From the NCBI GenBank assembly GCA_040386195.1, contig JAZKFV010000005.1, forward strand, positions 1 to 64,000: a stretch of 64,000 bases of DNA, written 5' to 3'. Shown here one piece after another: positions 8,466 to 17,784 of this stretch (positions are counted from its first letter, which is position 1; every line of letters starts with the position of its first letter). The stretch is from JAJTCH01 sp040386195. Its GTDB lineage: Bacteria; Pseudomonadota; Alphaproteobacteria; Rickettsiales; UBA1997. The notes below the pieces were generated by a model. The model had not been told where the DNA came from. It worked only from the letters and a program-made list of their open reading frames with translations, and ran no database searches. A program made the translations under genes and the position numbers.

Positions 8466-9677
8466 ATGAACAAACTTCAAATTTTTACTGGGCGAATTCT
8501 GGTTTATGCTTTAAGAATTAGCCATTTTACTGTTATTTTGCTCAAGAGAATCTTTGGCAAAAAAACTATTCTGCTGGTCTCTAAGCAACAAATCAAAAGC
8601 TATTCAATTAGCCCAATCACACAAATTATTTTCTTATTCGTATTATTATGGCTTGGCAGCAGTTTTGGTCAGTTGCTACGATATAATTCGGTGATTAAAG
8701 AAAAATCAGTTGAAATCAGTGATTTAAAAAAAGTTAATCAACAATTTGAAGATAAAGTTGAATCTTTGAATACCAATCTACAAAAAATCAATCTCTATTT
8801 CAAATCAATCTCTGGCTATAATTCTGAGCCAACCAAAAATTCTGATCAAACCAATATTGATCAAAAAGTTAAAGATTTATTTGGCAATACCAAACTTAAT
8901 TCTGACGATCAACAAATTGCCGCTAAAATTGCTGATTCAAATTTAATTCTTGACGATATCAAAGGTGCGGCAATCAAAAGAATTAATGATTTGGAACAAA
9001 AACTTGCCATTGCCGGCATTAGTTTGGTGAATAATAAGGCAATTCTTAAAAATAATTCTGACAATAATGATAATCGCAAAGTTGTTTCTTTGAACAGTAA
9101 AGGTGATTTATCAAAAAGACAGGGTGGTCCGTTTCGAGAATTTAGAAAAAATGTCAACAGCTCTTTTAGCGGTTCAATTTTTGATTTGGGCAAAGATCCA
9201 TCCGGCATCAAAAATGAAATTGAATATTTGGCTAATTTAGACAAATTTATTCATTTTGCACCGCTGGCGGCACCGATGAAAAATTATTATGTTTCGAGTA
9301 TTTTTGGCAAAAGATCTGATCCAATTAAAGGAATTCCAGCAAAACATAATGGTATGGATTTTGTTGGCAAAAATGGCGCTAGAATTCTTAGTCCTTCGGC
9401 AGGCAAAGTAATTTTTGCCGGAAAATTCGGATCATATGGCAATACTGTTGTTATTGATCATGGCTATGGTTTCACCACTAGATATGGACATTTATCTCGG
9501 CTTAATGTCAGAGCTGGTGATTCAGTGCAAAAAGAACAAATTATTGCCGCGCAAGGAAGCACTGGCAGAAGCACCGGACAGCATTTACATTATGAAGTAA
9601 GATACCACAACATTCCTCTTAATCCAAAAAAATTCTTACAGGCTGGACAAGAAATTTTTAATGCTAATAATGGCTAA
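8466..9677 (+). CDS. Membrane-anchored LytM (M23) peptidase
   Basis: The 403-residue protein has a basic N-terminus, one membrane segment at about residues 45-67 and a coiled-coil stretch at about 75-115. It ends in a C-terminal M23 domain with HNGMDF (first zinc His and Asp, near residue 294) and HLHYE (near 372), so the zinc ligands look complete. Such proteins cut or position cuts in peptidoglycan cross-links in the periplasm. It is followed 35 bases later by a bactofilin, a pairing linked to cell-shape control elsewhere (csd1/ccmA in Helicobacter). No Shine-Dalgarno is evident; a TTGACT box lies in the 226-base leader. Confidence 0.92.
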   Translation: MNKLQIFTGRILVYALRISHFTVILLKRIFGKKTILLVSKQQIKSYSISPITQIIFLFVLLWLGSSFGQLLRYNSVIKEKSVEISDLKKVNQQFEDKVESLNTNLQKINLYFKSISGYNSEPTKNSDQTNIDQKVKDLFGNTKLNSDDQQIAAKIADSNLILDDIKGAAIKRINDLEQKLAIAGISLVNNKAILKNNSDNNDNRKVVSLNSKGDLSKRQGGPFREFRKNVNSSFSGSIFDLGKDPSGIKNEIEYLANLDKFIHFAPLAAPMKNYYVSSIFGKRSDPIKGIPAKHNGMDFVGKNGARILSPSAGKVIFAGKFGSYGNTVVIDHGYGFTTRYGHLSRLNVRAGDSVQKEQIIAAQGSTGRSTGQHLHYEVRYHNIPLNPKKFLQAGQEIFNANNG

Positions 9678-9712
9678 ATCTGACTAATCTCAATTTCTTC
9701 GTTTCAAATAAT

Positions 9713-10138
9713 ATGTTCTTAACTTCTAATCTTAAGTCGCTTGCTAATTCATTAAAAAGCGGCAGCAATTCTGATTCATTTGGAAAAACCATCGAACAAA
9801 TGACGGTATCTTTTAAATCAATGCCATCAATTATCGCTAAAGATGCCCGCATTGAAGGTGAAGTTTATAGCTCAGGAGTTATTGAAATTGAAGGACAAAT
9901 TAAAGGTCGAATTAATAGCAACTCAATTATCATTCGTGAAGATGGCATTGTTGATGGCGAAATTAACGCCGATTCAATCAATATTCGTGGCAATTTTAAT
10001 GGCAATATTAAAGCTAGAAATATTAATGTTTTTAGCAAAGCTAAAATCACCGGCAATATTGAATATCAATCACTTTCAGTTGAAGATGGCGCCTCTATTG
10101 ACGGTCAGTTCAAGCAATTGGCAGATAAAAAATCTTAG
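9713..10138 (+). CDS. Bactofilin
   Basis: The 141-residue protein has the bactofilin pattern: a short disordered N-terminus, then a right-handed beta-helix of regularly spaced short strands. The repeats read as hydrophobic-Gly-hydrophobic units: IEGEVYSSGVIEIEGQIKG, then DGEINADSINIRGNFNGNI, then AKITGNIEYQSLSVED. Bactofilins polymerise without nucleotide at the inner membrane and recruit cell-wall enzymes. Its neighbour upstream is an M23 peptidase, its likely partner. The ATG follows an A/T-rich stretch. Confidence 0.92.
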   Translation: MFLTSNLKSLANSLKSGSNSDSFGKTIEQMTVSFKSMPSIIAKDARIEGEVYSSGVIEIEGQIKGRINSNSIIIREDGIVDGEINADSINIRGNFNGNIKARNINVFSKAKITGNIEYQSLSVEDGASIDGQFKQLADKKS

Positions 10139-10246
10139 AGCGTTCTTGAGAGGAAAAGTTCTTAATCTCATCTTGTAATTTGTGGATTGTAATCTAGACT
10201 AAATTTTGCATTTACTCTCCTCAATTCTGAATAAAATATCGTAATT

Positions 10247-11815
10247 ATGCTCGATAAAAAGAAGTTCACTGTCAGTATTGGTGAATACGGTATTATAGTT
10301 GCGCTGCATAATGGCAATAATGTTCAAAATAAAATTCTTGTTGCCGCTCTTAACGAAGAAAATAAAATCCAATTACAAGATTTATTCACCAAAAATCAAT
10401 CAGCGCCAATCCATCTTCTAATTGACACTGCCGATCAAAACTACAAAAGAAAAAGTTATCCTTCAGTCACTGAAGCCGATTTTCATAGAATTGTGAAGCG
10501 TGATTTAGTTAAAGAAGTGAACTATAGCGGCAAAGCTTTTCAAAGTTATTACGGATATAAAGACAAGCTACAAAATAAATGGGAATGTATTTTTGTTTCC
10601 GTTCCTTATCCGCAGGAAATAGAAAATTGGATTGAATTTTTGATTGGATTACCCAACGATTTCAAAGGCATTTATATGTTGCCAATTGAAACTTATCATC
10701 TGGCAAATTCCATTTTTAATTTCGTTAAAATTGATCATAAAATTGAAACTAACGAAAACAGCGTAACATCTTTTAACATTCAAAATAAAGTCAGCGGCGT
10801 CAGACAGGTTGTGTTTGCTAACAATACTATAATTTTCACCAGAGTTGTCACTTATGATTTTGATGATCGAAATTTTAGTAGCAAATTTGAGCAAGACGTA
10901 TTTCGTGCTAACGAATATTTGAAGATGATTTTCCCCAAGCTGAAAGCTCAAGATGTAACCATTATAAATATTTTATCTGAGGAGATAATTGACAAAATAA
11001 AAAACATCACGGATCGCGAGCTGAGCTTCATTAACTACTCACCACTGCAAATTGCTACCAAGCTTGGTATGTCAAATGTTGTTGCTAAAAATAACAGTGG
11101 TTTTTCAGATATAATTATTGCTAATTCTTTTGTAAATAATCACAAAAAAGCTCTGAGATTTCCAAATCCTCGTATTGATTTTTTATCACGACTTAACTTG
11201 ATTATCAAATCCACTTTGATTTTCAATCGAGTCATTGTCTTGTCTATTTTGTTGTTACTCACCCAAACCATTATCCAAAATTATCAAGATGGTAATTTAG
11301 CTTTAGCATTAAAGAAAAACAAAACTCAACTAGAGCAACAGCTACAATCAATCAGCAACGCAGCACTAGATTTGAATGGCGATGCTAACGGCAAAAAATC
11401 AGAAAAAAATGATAATCTAGCTAGTGAAATTATTGACTTTGGCAAGATTGACGATGTTTTATCAAGAGTTGAGGCAGATGTTAGTGAAGTTTTTAATCAG
11501 TTAAGTTTTGTAAAAAAATATGGCGTTCTGATTAATTCTTTTTCTTATCAAATACCAAATTATAATCCAAAATCAGAACATTTTTTGCCGGGCAAATTTT
11601 CTCTCAGCGGTGATTTATCTGATGTTAGCGGTGATATTGAAGTGTTGTTTCGTAAGTTTGATAATTTAGGTTTAGATACCAAAAACAAACTCCCTAAATA
11701 CAATATTAAATATTCCGACATATCAAAAAATATTGACTTTGGTAAAAAATATTATTCTCTTCCCTTCGATTTAACTATAGAAAAAAAGACCCCAGGAAAT
11801 CCAAATGCTCAATAA
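10247..11815 (+). CDS. PilM/N- or GspL-like inner-membrane protein (tentative)
   Basis: This 522-residue protein is not readily recognised by sequence. It has a long cytoplasmic-looking N-terminal part (1 to about 318), one hydrophobic segment near residues 320-345 (NRVIVLSILLLLTQTII), a Gln/Asn-rich coiled region, and a roughly 120-residue outer part. This layout matches GspL, or a PilM-PilN fusion: an actin-like domain, a membrane helix and a periplasmic ferredoxin-like domain. The next two genes have the layout of PilO/GspM and PilP/GspC, which supports that reading. The three are packed closely (11-base overlap, then 7-base gap). Family membership is inferred. Confidence 0.45.
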   Translation: MLDKKKFTVSIGEYGIIVALHNGNNVQNKILVAALNEENKIQLQDLFTKNQSAPIHLLIDTADQNYKRKSYPSVTEADFHRIVKRDLVKEVNYSGKAFQSYYGYKDKLQNKWECIFVSVPYPQEIENWIEFLIGLPNDFKGIYMLPIETYHLANSIFNFVKIDHKIETNENSVTSFNIQNKVSGVRQVVFANNTIIFTRVVTYDFDDRNFSSKFEQDVFRANEYLKMIFPKLKAQDVTIINILSEEIIDKIKNITDRELSFINYSPLQIATKLGMSNVVAKNNSGFSDIIIANSFVNNHKKALRFPNPRIDFLSRLNLIIKSTLIFNRVIVLSILLLLTQTIIQNYQDGNLALALKKNKTQLEQQLQSISNAALDLNGDANGKKSEKNDNLASEIIDFGKIDDVLSRVEADVSEVFNQLSFVKKYGVLINSFSYQIPNYNPKSEHFLPGKFSLSGDLSDVSGDIEVLFRKFDNLGLDTKNKLPKYNIKYSDISKNIDFGKKYYSLPFDLTIEKKTPGNPNAQ

Positions 11816-12521
11816 TATTCTCAACTCATTACAGAATCTGATATCTAAAAACAGCATTTCCTTGGCGCCTAAAAATGATGCTTACGATAAAAAAATTTCC
11901 CACTTAAAACATAAAATTATTTTTAATATCTGCATCTGCGGAGCTTTATTGGTGATAATTATGAGTATTATTTTTTACAGCCAATATCTCGTCACCGGCA
12001 ATAATGAAGATGTCAGAAACTTAAATGCTCAGATCGAAGCTTTAAGAAACAAATCCGCCAATATTGAAGCGCGAGTTAATGATGCTAAAAAATATAAACA
12101 AATTTGGATTGAATCTGCTGAGAAAAAGAAAAATTTTGATGGCATTAAAATTTCTGATCTTAACGATAGTTTTAAAAATTTAGCTGAGAAAAATAATCTT
12201 TCCGGAGCAGTGATAAATATTTCAGTTCCAGAAGTTTTAAAAGAAGGAGTCTATAACCGCCAAGCTTTGGATGTATATTTGGTAAATTTTGTATTAACTT
12301 TTGATGCACTTACCGACAAAATTGCCGTTGATTTTATTAGTAGTTTTCTAAATAGCCTGCCCGGATATGTTGTAATTAATGATCTATCCATCAAGAAAAA
12401 TAAAAAAGAAGGCTATAGCGACGAAGATTTAATCAATATCAGCTCCGGCAAAATTAATGGTCTAATTGCGGTCAAGGTTAATTTCTCTTGGTATTTCTTG
12501 AAACGCAAAACAATCAAATAA
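11805..12521 (+). CDS. PilO/GspM-like bitopic membrane protein (tentative)
   Basis: The 238-residue protein has a short cytoplasmic N-terminus, one membrane helix at about residues 33-57 (ICICGALLVIIMSIIFYSQY), a coiled coil (about 62-95) and a roughly 130-residue periplasmic domain. This is the layout of PilO, PilN and GspM, which form the periplasmic alignment part of type IV pilus and type II secretion machines. It overlaps the preceding gene by 11 bases and is probably translationally coupled to it. I see no diagnostic motif, so the call rests on architecture and neighbours. Confidence 0.42.
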   Translation: MLNNILNSLQNLISKNSISLAPKNDAYDKKISHLKHKIIFNICICGALLVIIMSIIFYSQYLVTGNNEDVRNLNAQIEALRNKSANIEARVNDAKKYKQIWIESAEKKKNFDGIKISDLNDSFKNLAEKNNLSGAVINISVPEVLKEGVYNRQALDVYLVNFVLTFDALTDKIAVDFISSFLNSLPGYVVINDLSIKKNKKEGYSDEDLINISSGKINGLIAVKVNFSWYFLKRKTIK

Positions 12522-12528
12522 TCATCCA

Positions 12529-13287
12529 ATGATACCAAGAAAAAAAATTACCCAAATTATATTTTTAATATTACTCAGCACTGGCAGCGCCATTGCTCAA
12601 AATCAAATTATTAATCAAGATTCTGGCGTTAAAAAAATTGCCAATATTGTTAATCAGGCTGCTGGTGAAGATAAATTAATTTCTAATCAAATAAATTCTG
12701 GGGATATTTCAATCAAAAAAGATTCACCAACCCAAGCTAATATTAATGGCGCACTTAAAAATTCTAATTCAGCAAATAGTCACAAAAATAATAGCTCATT
12801 GATGTATAGCGATGATGAGCTAAAAAAAATTCAAGAAGCAATCAATGCCTTAAAGGACGGCAAGCCTCTTAATTCAGATGCTATTCAAGAAGATATAACT
12901 CCCGAGGATAACGCTAAATCTTACATTTATTTAGGATCTATTTTATATAACTCACCAAATAGCTGGTCAGCTTGGATTAACGATCAAAAGATCTCGTCAA
13001 CGGATAATAAAATTGGCAATGAACTTTATATAAAATCAATCAATGCAGATTCGGTGCGAGTTATCTGGACTATGAGCATTAGCAAGTGGAAAATTTTGAC
13101 TAACAAAAAATCTGAAGATGGCGCGCCAATTAATCAAAACAATCAGGTTGAAATTGATTTTACTTTGAGCTTTAATCAAACTTATATGCTCAATGGCAGC
13201 AGAATTGTTGAGGGTAGAATTGCTCCATTACTAAACTCTTCTTTATCCAAAACAGCAAATACAATCCCTTCAAAAAATACTAATTAA
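12529..13287 (+). CDS. Secreted protein, possible PilP/GspC-like partner
   Basis: The 252-residue product starts with a signal peptide (about 1-23, ending SAIAQ). An Asn/Ser-rich linker follows to about residue 125, then a compact domain (YIYLGSILYNSPNSWSAWIN, then NELYIKSINADSVRVIW) resembling the small beta domain of PilP or the GspC HR domain. The phrase about a non-coded 'NGSRIVEGR' segment near the end fits a beta strand of that fold. It ends the three-gene set, 12 bases before trxA. Sequence identity to a named family is not evident. Confidence 0.42.
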   Translation: MIPRKKITQIIFLILLSTGSAIAQNQIINQDSGVKKIANIVNQAAGEDKLISNQINSGDISIKKDSPTQANINGALKNSNSANSHKNNSSLMYSDDELKKIQEAINALKDGKPLNSDAIQEDITPEDNAKSYIYLGSILYNSPNSWSAWINDQKISSTDNKIGNELYIKSINADSVRVIWTMSISKWKILTNKKSEDGAPINQNNQVEIDFTLSFNQTYMLNGSRIVEGRIAPLLNSSLSKTANTIPSKNTN

Positions 13288-13299
13288 AATTTTATAAAT

Positions 13300-13617
13300 A
13301 TGGCACATAACATTACTGATGATAATTTTGAACAAGAAATTGCTAATTCCACCACGCCGGTTTTAGTAGATTTTTGGGCACCTTGGTGCGGACCTTGCAA
13401 ACAACTTTCACCAATTGTGGATGAATTATCCAAAGATTTAGGTGATAAGATTGGGGTTTATAAATGCAATATTGATGAAAACCCAGAAAGCCCTTCCAAA
13501 TATGCGGTGCGCGGCATTCCAACTTTAATGATTTTTAAAAACGGCAAATTGGTTGATAGCAAAGTTGGCTCATTACCAAAAAGTGCTCTTTATGAATGGG
13601 TAAAAAATCATTTGTAA
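13300..13617 (+). CDS. trxA: Thioredoxin
   Basis: The 105-residue protein is a standard thioredoxin with the active-site WCGPC in FWAPWCGPCKQL and the cis-proline segment RGIPTLMIF. It has no signal peptide, so it acts in the cytosol as a disulfide reductase for ribonucleotide reductase and other targets. It sits 12 bases after the secreted pilus-like protein and 3 bases before the glutamine-synthetase-like gene, so all may be co-transcribed. Confidence 0.96.
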   Translation: MAHNITDDNFEQEIANSTTPVLVDFWAPWCGPCKQLSPIVDELSKDLGDKIGVYKCNIDENPESPSKYAVRGIPTLMIFKNGKLVDSKVGSLPKSALYEWVKNHL

Positions 13618-13620
13618 AAA

Positions 13621-14547
13621 ATGCTGCTTGAGAGAATTTATCGCCACAAAAAAACCCTTCTCAAATTAGTTTTAGAAAATTTTAAATCCCAAAATTTACA
13701 ACCCAAAATTGGTGTTGAGTTAGAGTTTTATCTGCTTTACAACAGCCAGCCAGCCAGTCCAAAATTAATCCACGAATTTACCTTGGATCTTCAATCAACA
13801 ATTCTTAAACATAATATTGATTTGCTCGCCATAGAGCCAGAGCAAGGCTGCGGGCAAATTGAAATTAAAACCCTACCTTATTTAGACATTCCTAAACTCT
13901 GCGCCGATATTGAAAAAATCAAAGATCTTACTCGCAATTTGAACCCAAATTTTCAAGTGAATTTTGCATCGCAGCCTTATCAAAATGATTGCGGAAATTC
14001 GCTGCAAATCAATTTTAGTTTAATGCAAGGTGATAATTTTCTTTTTGCTAAAGATGATCAGCAAGAAAGCCAATATTTGCTCCAAGCGATCAATGGCACT
14101 TTAAAATTTACTAAAGATATGATGATAATTTGCGCGCCGGAACCGGAAGATTATTTAAGATTTGATCTGAAGTTAAATCGTAATTTACACAAACAACAAA
14201 AATATACCGCACCAGTTAATATCAGTTGGGGATATAATAATCGCACTACTTTGGTGCGCATTCCCGCTACTCAAAAAATTACTGAAAGACGATTGGAATT
14301 TCGTGCTCCCGCCAATTCTGCCGATCTTTATTTAATCAGCGCATTTTTTTTATTAGCGGTTTTACGAGGAATAAAATTGCCGGAAAAATTTCCTGGGAAA
14401 ATTCCTGGAGAAGTTTATGGCAATAGCTTTGATGAGCAATATGATTTAGAAAATTTACCAAATTATGAGCAAGCAAAAGAATATTTCTGGCAAGGCAATT
14501 TAGCCAACGAAATTCTTTTTATATTGGACAGCAATAGACTTGATTAA
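13621..14547 (+). CDS. Glutamine-synthetase-like protein lacking the N-terminal domain
   Basis: The 308-residue protein carries glutamine synthetase catalytic-domain features: GVELEFYL (Glu metal ligands), GCGQIEI, a QINFSL strand in place of the usual HxNxS, APVNISWGYNNRTTLVRIP as the ATP/glutamate loop, and ERRLEFRAPANSADLY with the catalytic Arg-Glu-Arg region. The N-terminal beta-grasp domain of true GlnA is missing and the protein is far shorter than the usual 440-470 residues. It is probably a gamma-glutamyl-ligase-type paralogue; the substrate is unknown. Its last 48 bases overlap the 3' end of the opposite-strand PerM gene. Confidence 0.7.
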   Translation: MLLERIYRHKKTLLKLVLENFKSQNLQPKIGVELEFYLLYNSQPASPKLIHEFTLDLQSTILKHNIDLLAIEPEQGCGQIEIKTLPYLDIPKLCADIEKIKDLTRNLNPNFQVNFASQPYQNDCGNSLQINFSLMQGDNFLFAKDDQQESQYLLQAINGTLKFTKDMMIICAPEPEDYLRFDLKLNRNLHKQQKYTAPVNISWGYNNRTTLVRIPATQKITERRLEFRAPANSADLYLISAFFLLAVLRGIKLPEKFPGKIPGEVYGNSFDEQYDLENLPNYEQAKEYFWQGNLANEILFILDSNRLD

Positions 14548-15552
14548 AACTCCACAAATTGCGGTGAGTGGCATTGCTAATAAAACGCCGACAAAACCAA
14601 GTAAAACTCCAAAAACAAAAAGCCCAAAAATAATCCACACCGGATGCAAACCAACGCGATTGCCAACTAATTTGGGAGTTAAAAAATTTGATTCAAAAAT
14701 TTGTCCAGTCAAAAATATCACCGCCACCACGCCAATATAAAAAGGATCCAAGCCCCATTGAAACAAACCAACCACTATTGCAGTTGTAATTCCCAGCAGC
14801 ATTCCGATGTAAGGAATAAAAGATAAGAAGCCGGTGAGAAAACCAATTAGAAAGCCAAAATTAAGCCCCGAAAAGGTGAGCGCTAAAGCATAACAAATTC
14901 CCAAAATCAAACAAACATTGAATTGTCCGTGAACATAGCCGGAAAGAGTTTTGTCAATTTCGATAAAAATATTACGAATATTTTTGCTATAATGCGCCGG
15001 TAAATAATGGTCAATTTTTTCAACCAATAAATCCCAGTCTCTGAGCATATAAAATACTAAAACCGGAGTAATAAAAATTAACGACACAACATTGATAAAA
15101 ACAATGCCTGACTGCATAATATTGCCCACCAAATCTCCGGAAAGATTAAAAAAATTAGCGATATTTTGACCGTTAAAATAGCTGTGCAAATCCGGTTCAA
15201 TTGCAAAGCCGTTATTAGTTAAAAATTCAAATATACGCGGATAGATTGTGCCGACCAAAACATCAATATATCCAGGCAACGCCGCTGCCAAGCTGATGGC
15301 TTGGCTATAAAGAAGTGGCAAAATTAAAATTAATAAAATGATAATTACTAGTAGAAATCCGCCCAAAATTACTGCGGTTGCTGAAGTTCGAGAAAGCCCT
15401 AATTTCTTGATTCTATCGGCTAAAGGATCCAGAAAATAAGCGACAATAATTGCAGCAATGAAAGGAAATAAGATTGATTTGATTAGATAGAGAAAAACTA
15501 AAAATAAAGCCGTGATTAATAAATATAAAAGCGCTTTATCTCTTGTTTTCAT
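14500..15552 (-). CDS. PerM / AI-2E-type membrane permease
   Basis: The 350-residue protein has about seven or eight hydrophobic segments and the family features: YFLDPLADRIKKLGLSR near the N-terminus, and PYIGMLLGITTAI followed by QIFESNFLTPKLVGNRVGLH. These UPF0118/AI-2E proteins are inner-membrane exporters or permeases with varied substrates. It overlaps the DUF2066 gene by 4 bases. DUF2066-PerM next to purM is a common alphaproteobacterial order. The substrate cannot be told from sequence. Confidence 0.9.
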   Translation of the reverse strand: MKTRDKALLYLLITALFLVFLYLIKSILFPFIAAIIVAYFLDPLADRIKKLGLSRTSATAVILGGFLLVIIILLILILPLLYSQAISLAAALPGYIDVLVGTIYPRIFEFLTNNGFAIEPDLHSYFNGQNIANFFNLSGDLVGNIMQSGIVFINVVSLIFITPVLVFYMLRDWDLLVEKIDHYLPAHYSKNIRNIFIEIDKTLSGYVHGQFNVCLILGICYALALTFSGLNFGFLIGFLTGFLSFIPYIGMLLGITTAIVVGLFQWGLDPFYIGVVAVIFLTGQIFESNFLTPKLVGNRVGLHPVWIIFGLFVFGVLLGFVGVLLAMPLTAICGVLIKSIAVQYKKNFVG

Positions 15553-16664
15553 TGGCTCAATTGTGATTTAGTTAAAGATAAAAAATATCCACCTTCGGTT
15601 TTTTTCTGCAAAAATAAATTATATTTGGCAAAGAAATTAATGATATCGCCGTTATTATTGTTATAAGTGACATTGATTTTCACCAAATCTTTGGAGATCG
15701 AATTTACTTTTAATCCGGAAATAATATTAGAATTTTCTAATTTATTTTTTACCGTTATCCAATCCCCAAGATCAGAAATTAAAACATCAATATTGATTGC
15801 AGCAGAGCCGCTTGCAGCACTAGTTTTATTGTCATTTTTTTCAATGCTAGTCAAATAATCAGCAGTTTTACCGGCAACTTTATTGACCAAATCTGTCATC
15901 GACAATTGATTAACATTAACAAAATCAAGGCGAATCTGATTGGTTTGAAATTTACGAATGGTTTTAAGATCGATATTAACTTTATTTTCAATGGCATCAA
16001 ATTCAAAATAAGCCAGCACCAGAGCATCAACTTTATATTTGTTCAACGCAGCTTCAAAGTTTGAAAAATTAGCGTCATTGATTGTGCTGGCATTAAAACT
16101 ACCAATATCTTCAACATCACCTTTGAGTAATTTGATTGTAGAAATTTTATTATTTTTAAGAACATTTTCCCAAGCCAATTTCCAATCATTATTTTCTTCC
16201 CAAATTAGCGGCTGATTTTTAATTATTTTGACAGGAATCACTAAATAAGAATCTTGTTTGGCAACATCTTTAGTGCCAATTTTATTGCCTAAATAATGCT
16301 TCACAAAACTTTCTGAAAAAGTGAGATTTAAAGTTGCGGAATAATTATTGCCGGCGATTTTTTCATCTAAAATTTGCTGCGAAGCGACCATATCAGAAAT
16401 GGCGTCATCTTGCAAACTGGCAGCAAAATTCTCGTCAATTCCTAAACGATTGAGTAAAATTATAAAAGCATTTCGTTGTCCAGCGTTAACAGCGTTGATC
16501 CGAGCCTGAGTTGGTGATTTTCCGGAAGCGTTGACAATCACATCATTTACCGCATATGGGTTTTGGCTTTGCGCCAGAACAATATTGGATTGCAGCAGCA
16601 AAATTAGAACTAGACAAAACCATTTAGGTTTCATCAATTGGTAAATCATATCGGAAATTGACAT
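15549..16664 (-). CDS. DUF2066 secreted protein
   Basis: The 371-residue protein has a signal peptide near residues 13-31 (CLVLILLLQSNIVLAQSQ) and the DUF2066 opening: a short strand, then SGKSPTQARINAVNAGQRNAFIILLNRLG. The C-terminal part repeats small alpha/beta units. Its function is unknown; it is predicted to be periplasmic. It is transcribed with PerM (4-base overlap) and divergent from purM. The annotated start may be slightly upstream of the true one, since MKPKWFCL at residue 12 would also give a good signal peptide. Confidence 0.75.
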   Translation of the reverse strand: MSISDMIYQLMKPKWFCLVLILLLQSNIVLAQSQNPYAVNDVIVNASGKSPTQARINAVNAGQRNAFIILLNRLGIDENFAASLQDDAISDMVASQQILDEKIAGNNYSATLNLTFSESFVKHYLGNKIGTKDVAKQDSYLVIPVKIIKNQPLIWEENNDWKLAWENVLKNNKISTIKLLKGDVEDIGSFNASTINDANFSNFEAALNKYKVDALVLAYFEFDAIENKVNIDLKTIRKFQTNQIRLDFVNVNQLSMTDLVNKVAGKTADYLTSIEKNDNKTSAASGSAAINIDVLISDLGDWITVKNKLENSNIISGLKVNSISKDLVKINVTYNNNNGDIINFFAKYNLFLQKKTEGGYFLSLTKSQLSQ

Positions 16665-16760
16665 TAATTTAATTGGGGGGATAATTTGCGCCTGAAAAAT
16701 TTAGTTAAAAATTTAGTTAAAAATTCACTTAAAATTTACGCCAATCAACTTGAAACGCAA

Positions 16761-17783
16761 ATGAAAACTACCGATTTTAATAAAAAATCTCTCAACTATA
16801 AAGACGCCGGAGTTGACATTTCTGCGGGCAATGAATTGGTCGATAGAATTAAGCCTTTCGCCAAAGCCACAATTCGCGCCGGAGCCGATGCCAGCTTGGG
16901 TGGATTTGGGGCGTTATTCGATTTGGCAAAATGTAATTACAAAGATCCAATTTTAGTTTCTTCAACTGACGGTGTTGGCACCAAACTTAAAATTGCTAAA
17001 GATTTAAATAAACACGACACCATCGGTATTGATTTAGTGGCAATGTGCGTCAATGATTTAGTGGTTCAAGGCGCTGAGCCTTTATTCTTTTTAGATTATT
17101 TTGCTTGCGGAAAATTATCTTTAGATGTTGCCAGCGATGTGATTAAAGGAATTGCCGAAGGTTGCAAAATGGCAAATTGCGCCTTAATTGGCGGCGAAAC
17201 TGCCGAGATGCCCGGGCTTTATGGCGATGGAGATTATGATTTAGCTGGCTTTACAGTTGGCGCAGTGGAAAGAGAAAATATTTTACCCAAAAATGTTGCC
17301 GCTGGCGATGTGGTTTTGGGTTTAAAATCTAGCGGCGTTCACTCAAATGGTTTTTCTTTAGTGCGTCACATTTTGCAAGAAAAAAACATTGGTTTAAATC
17401 ACAAATTATCTAACGGTAAAACTATTGGCGCCGCATTATTAGAGCCAACTAAAATTTATGTTAAATCTTGTTTAAGTGCGATTAAAACCGGCAAAATCAA
17501 GGCTTTGGCGCATATTACTGGCGGTGGCTTGTTAGAAAATATTCCCAGAGTTTTACCCAAAAATCTTTACGCCGATATTGATTATAACAGCTGGAAATTA
17601 CCAGAATTATTCCAATTTTTAAAAGACGCCGGCAATGTTGAAGACAGCGAAATGCACCGCACTTTCAATTGTGGAATTGGTATGGTTTTAATTGCCGATC
17701 AAAAAGATATCAGCGCAATCAAAGCGGTTTTTGCCGAGTTTGATGAAGAAGTTTTAGAAATTGGCACCCTTAAAAATATTTAA
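16761..17783 (+). CDS. purM: Phosphoribosylformylglycinamidine cyclo-ligase (AIR synthetase)
   Basis: From the ATG at 16761 the product is 340 residues and begins MKTTDFNKKSLNYKDAGVDI, the normal PurM start. A TTG-initiated extension upstream adds 25 atypical residues. PurM closes FGAM to AIR with ATP in purine synthesis. Visible are FGALFDLAK, SSTDGVGTKLKIA, DLVVQGAEPLFFLDYFA, GGETAEMPG and LAHITGGGLLENIPRVLP. In many alphaproteobacteria purN follows purM; here an IleRS C-terminal piece follows after one base. Confidence 0.97.
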   Translation: MKTTDFNKKSLNYKDAGVDISAGNELVDRIKPFAKATIRAGADASLGGFGALFDLAKCNYKDPILVSSTDGVGTKLKIAKDLNKHDTIGIDLVAMCVNDLVVQGAEPLFFLDYFACGKLSLDVASDVIKGIAEGCKMANCALIGGETAEMPGLYGDGDYDLAGFTVGAVERENILPKNVAAGDVVLGLKSSGVHSNGFSLVRHILQEKNIGLNHKLSNGKTIGAALLEPTKIYVKSCLSAIKTGKIKALAHITGGGLLENIPRVLPKNLYADIDYNSWKLPELFQFLKDAGNVEDSEMHRTFNCGIGMVLIADQKDISAIKAVFAEFDEEVLEIGTLKNI

Positions 17784-17784
17784 A

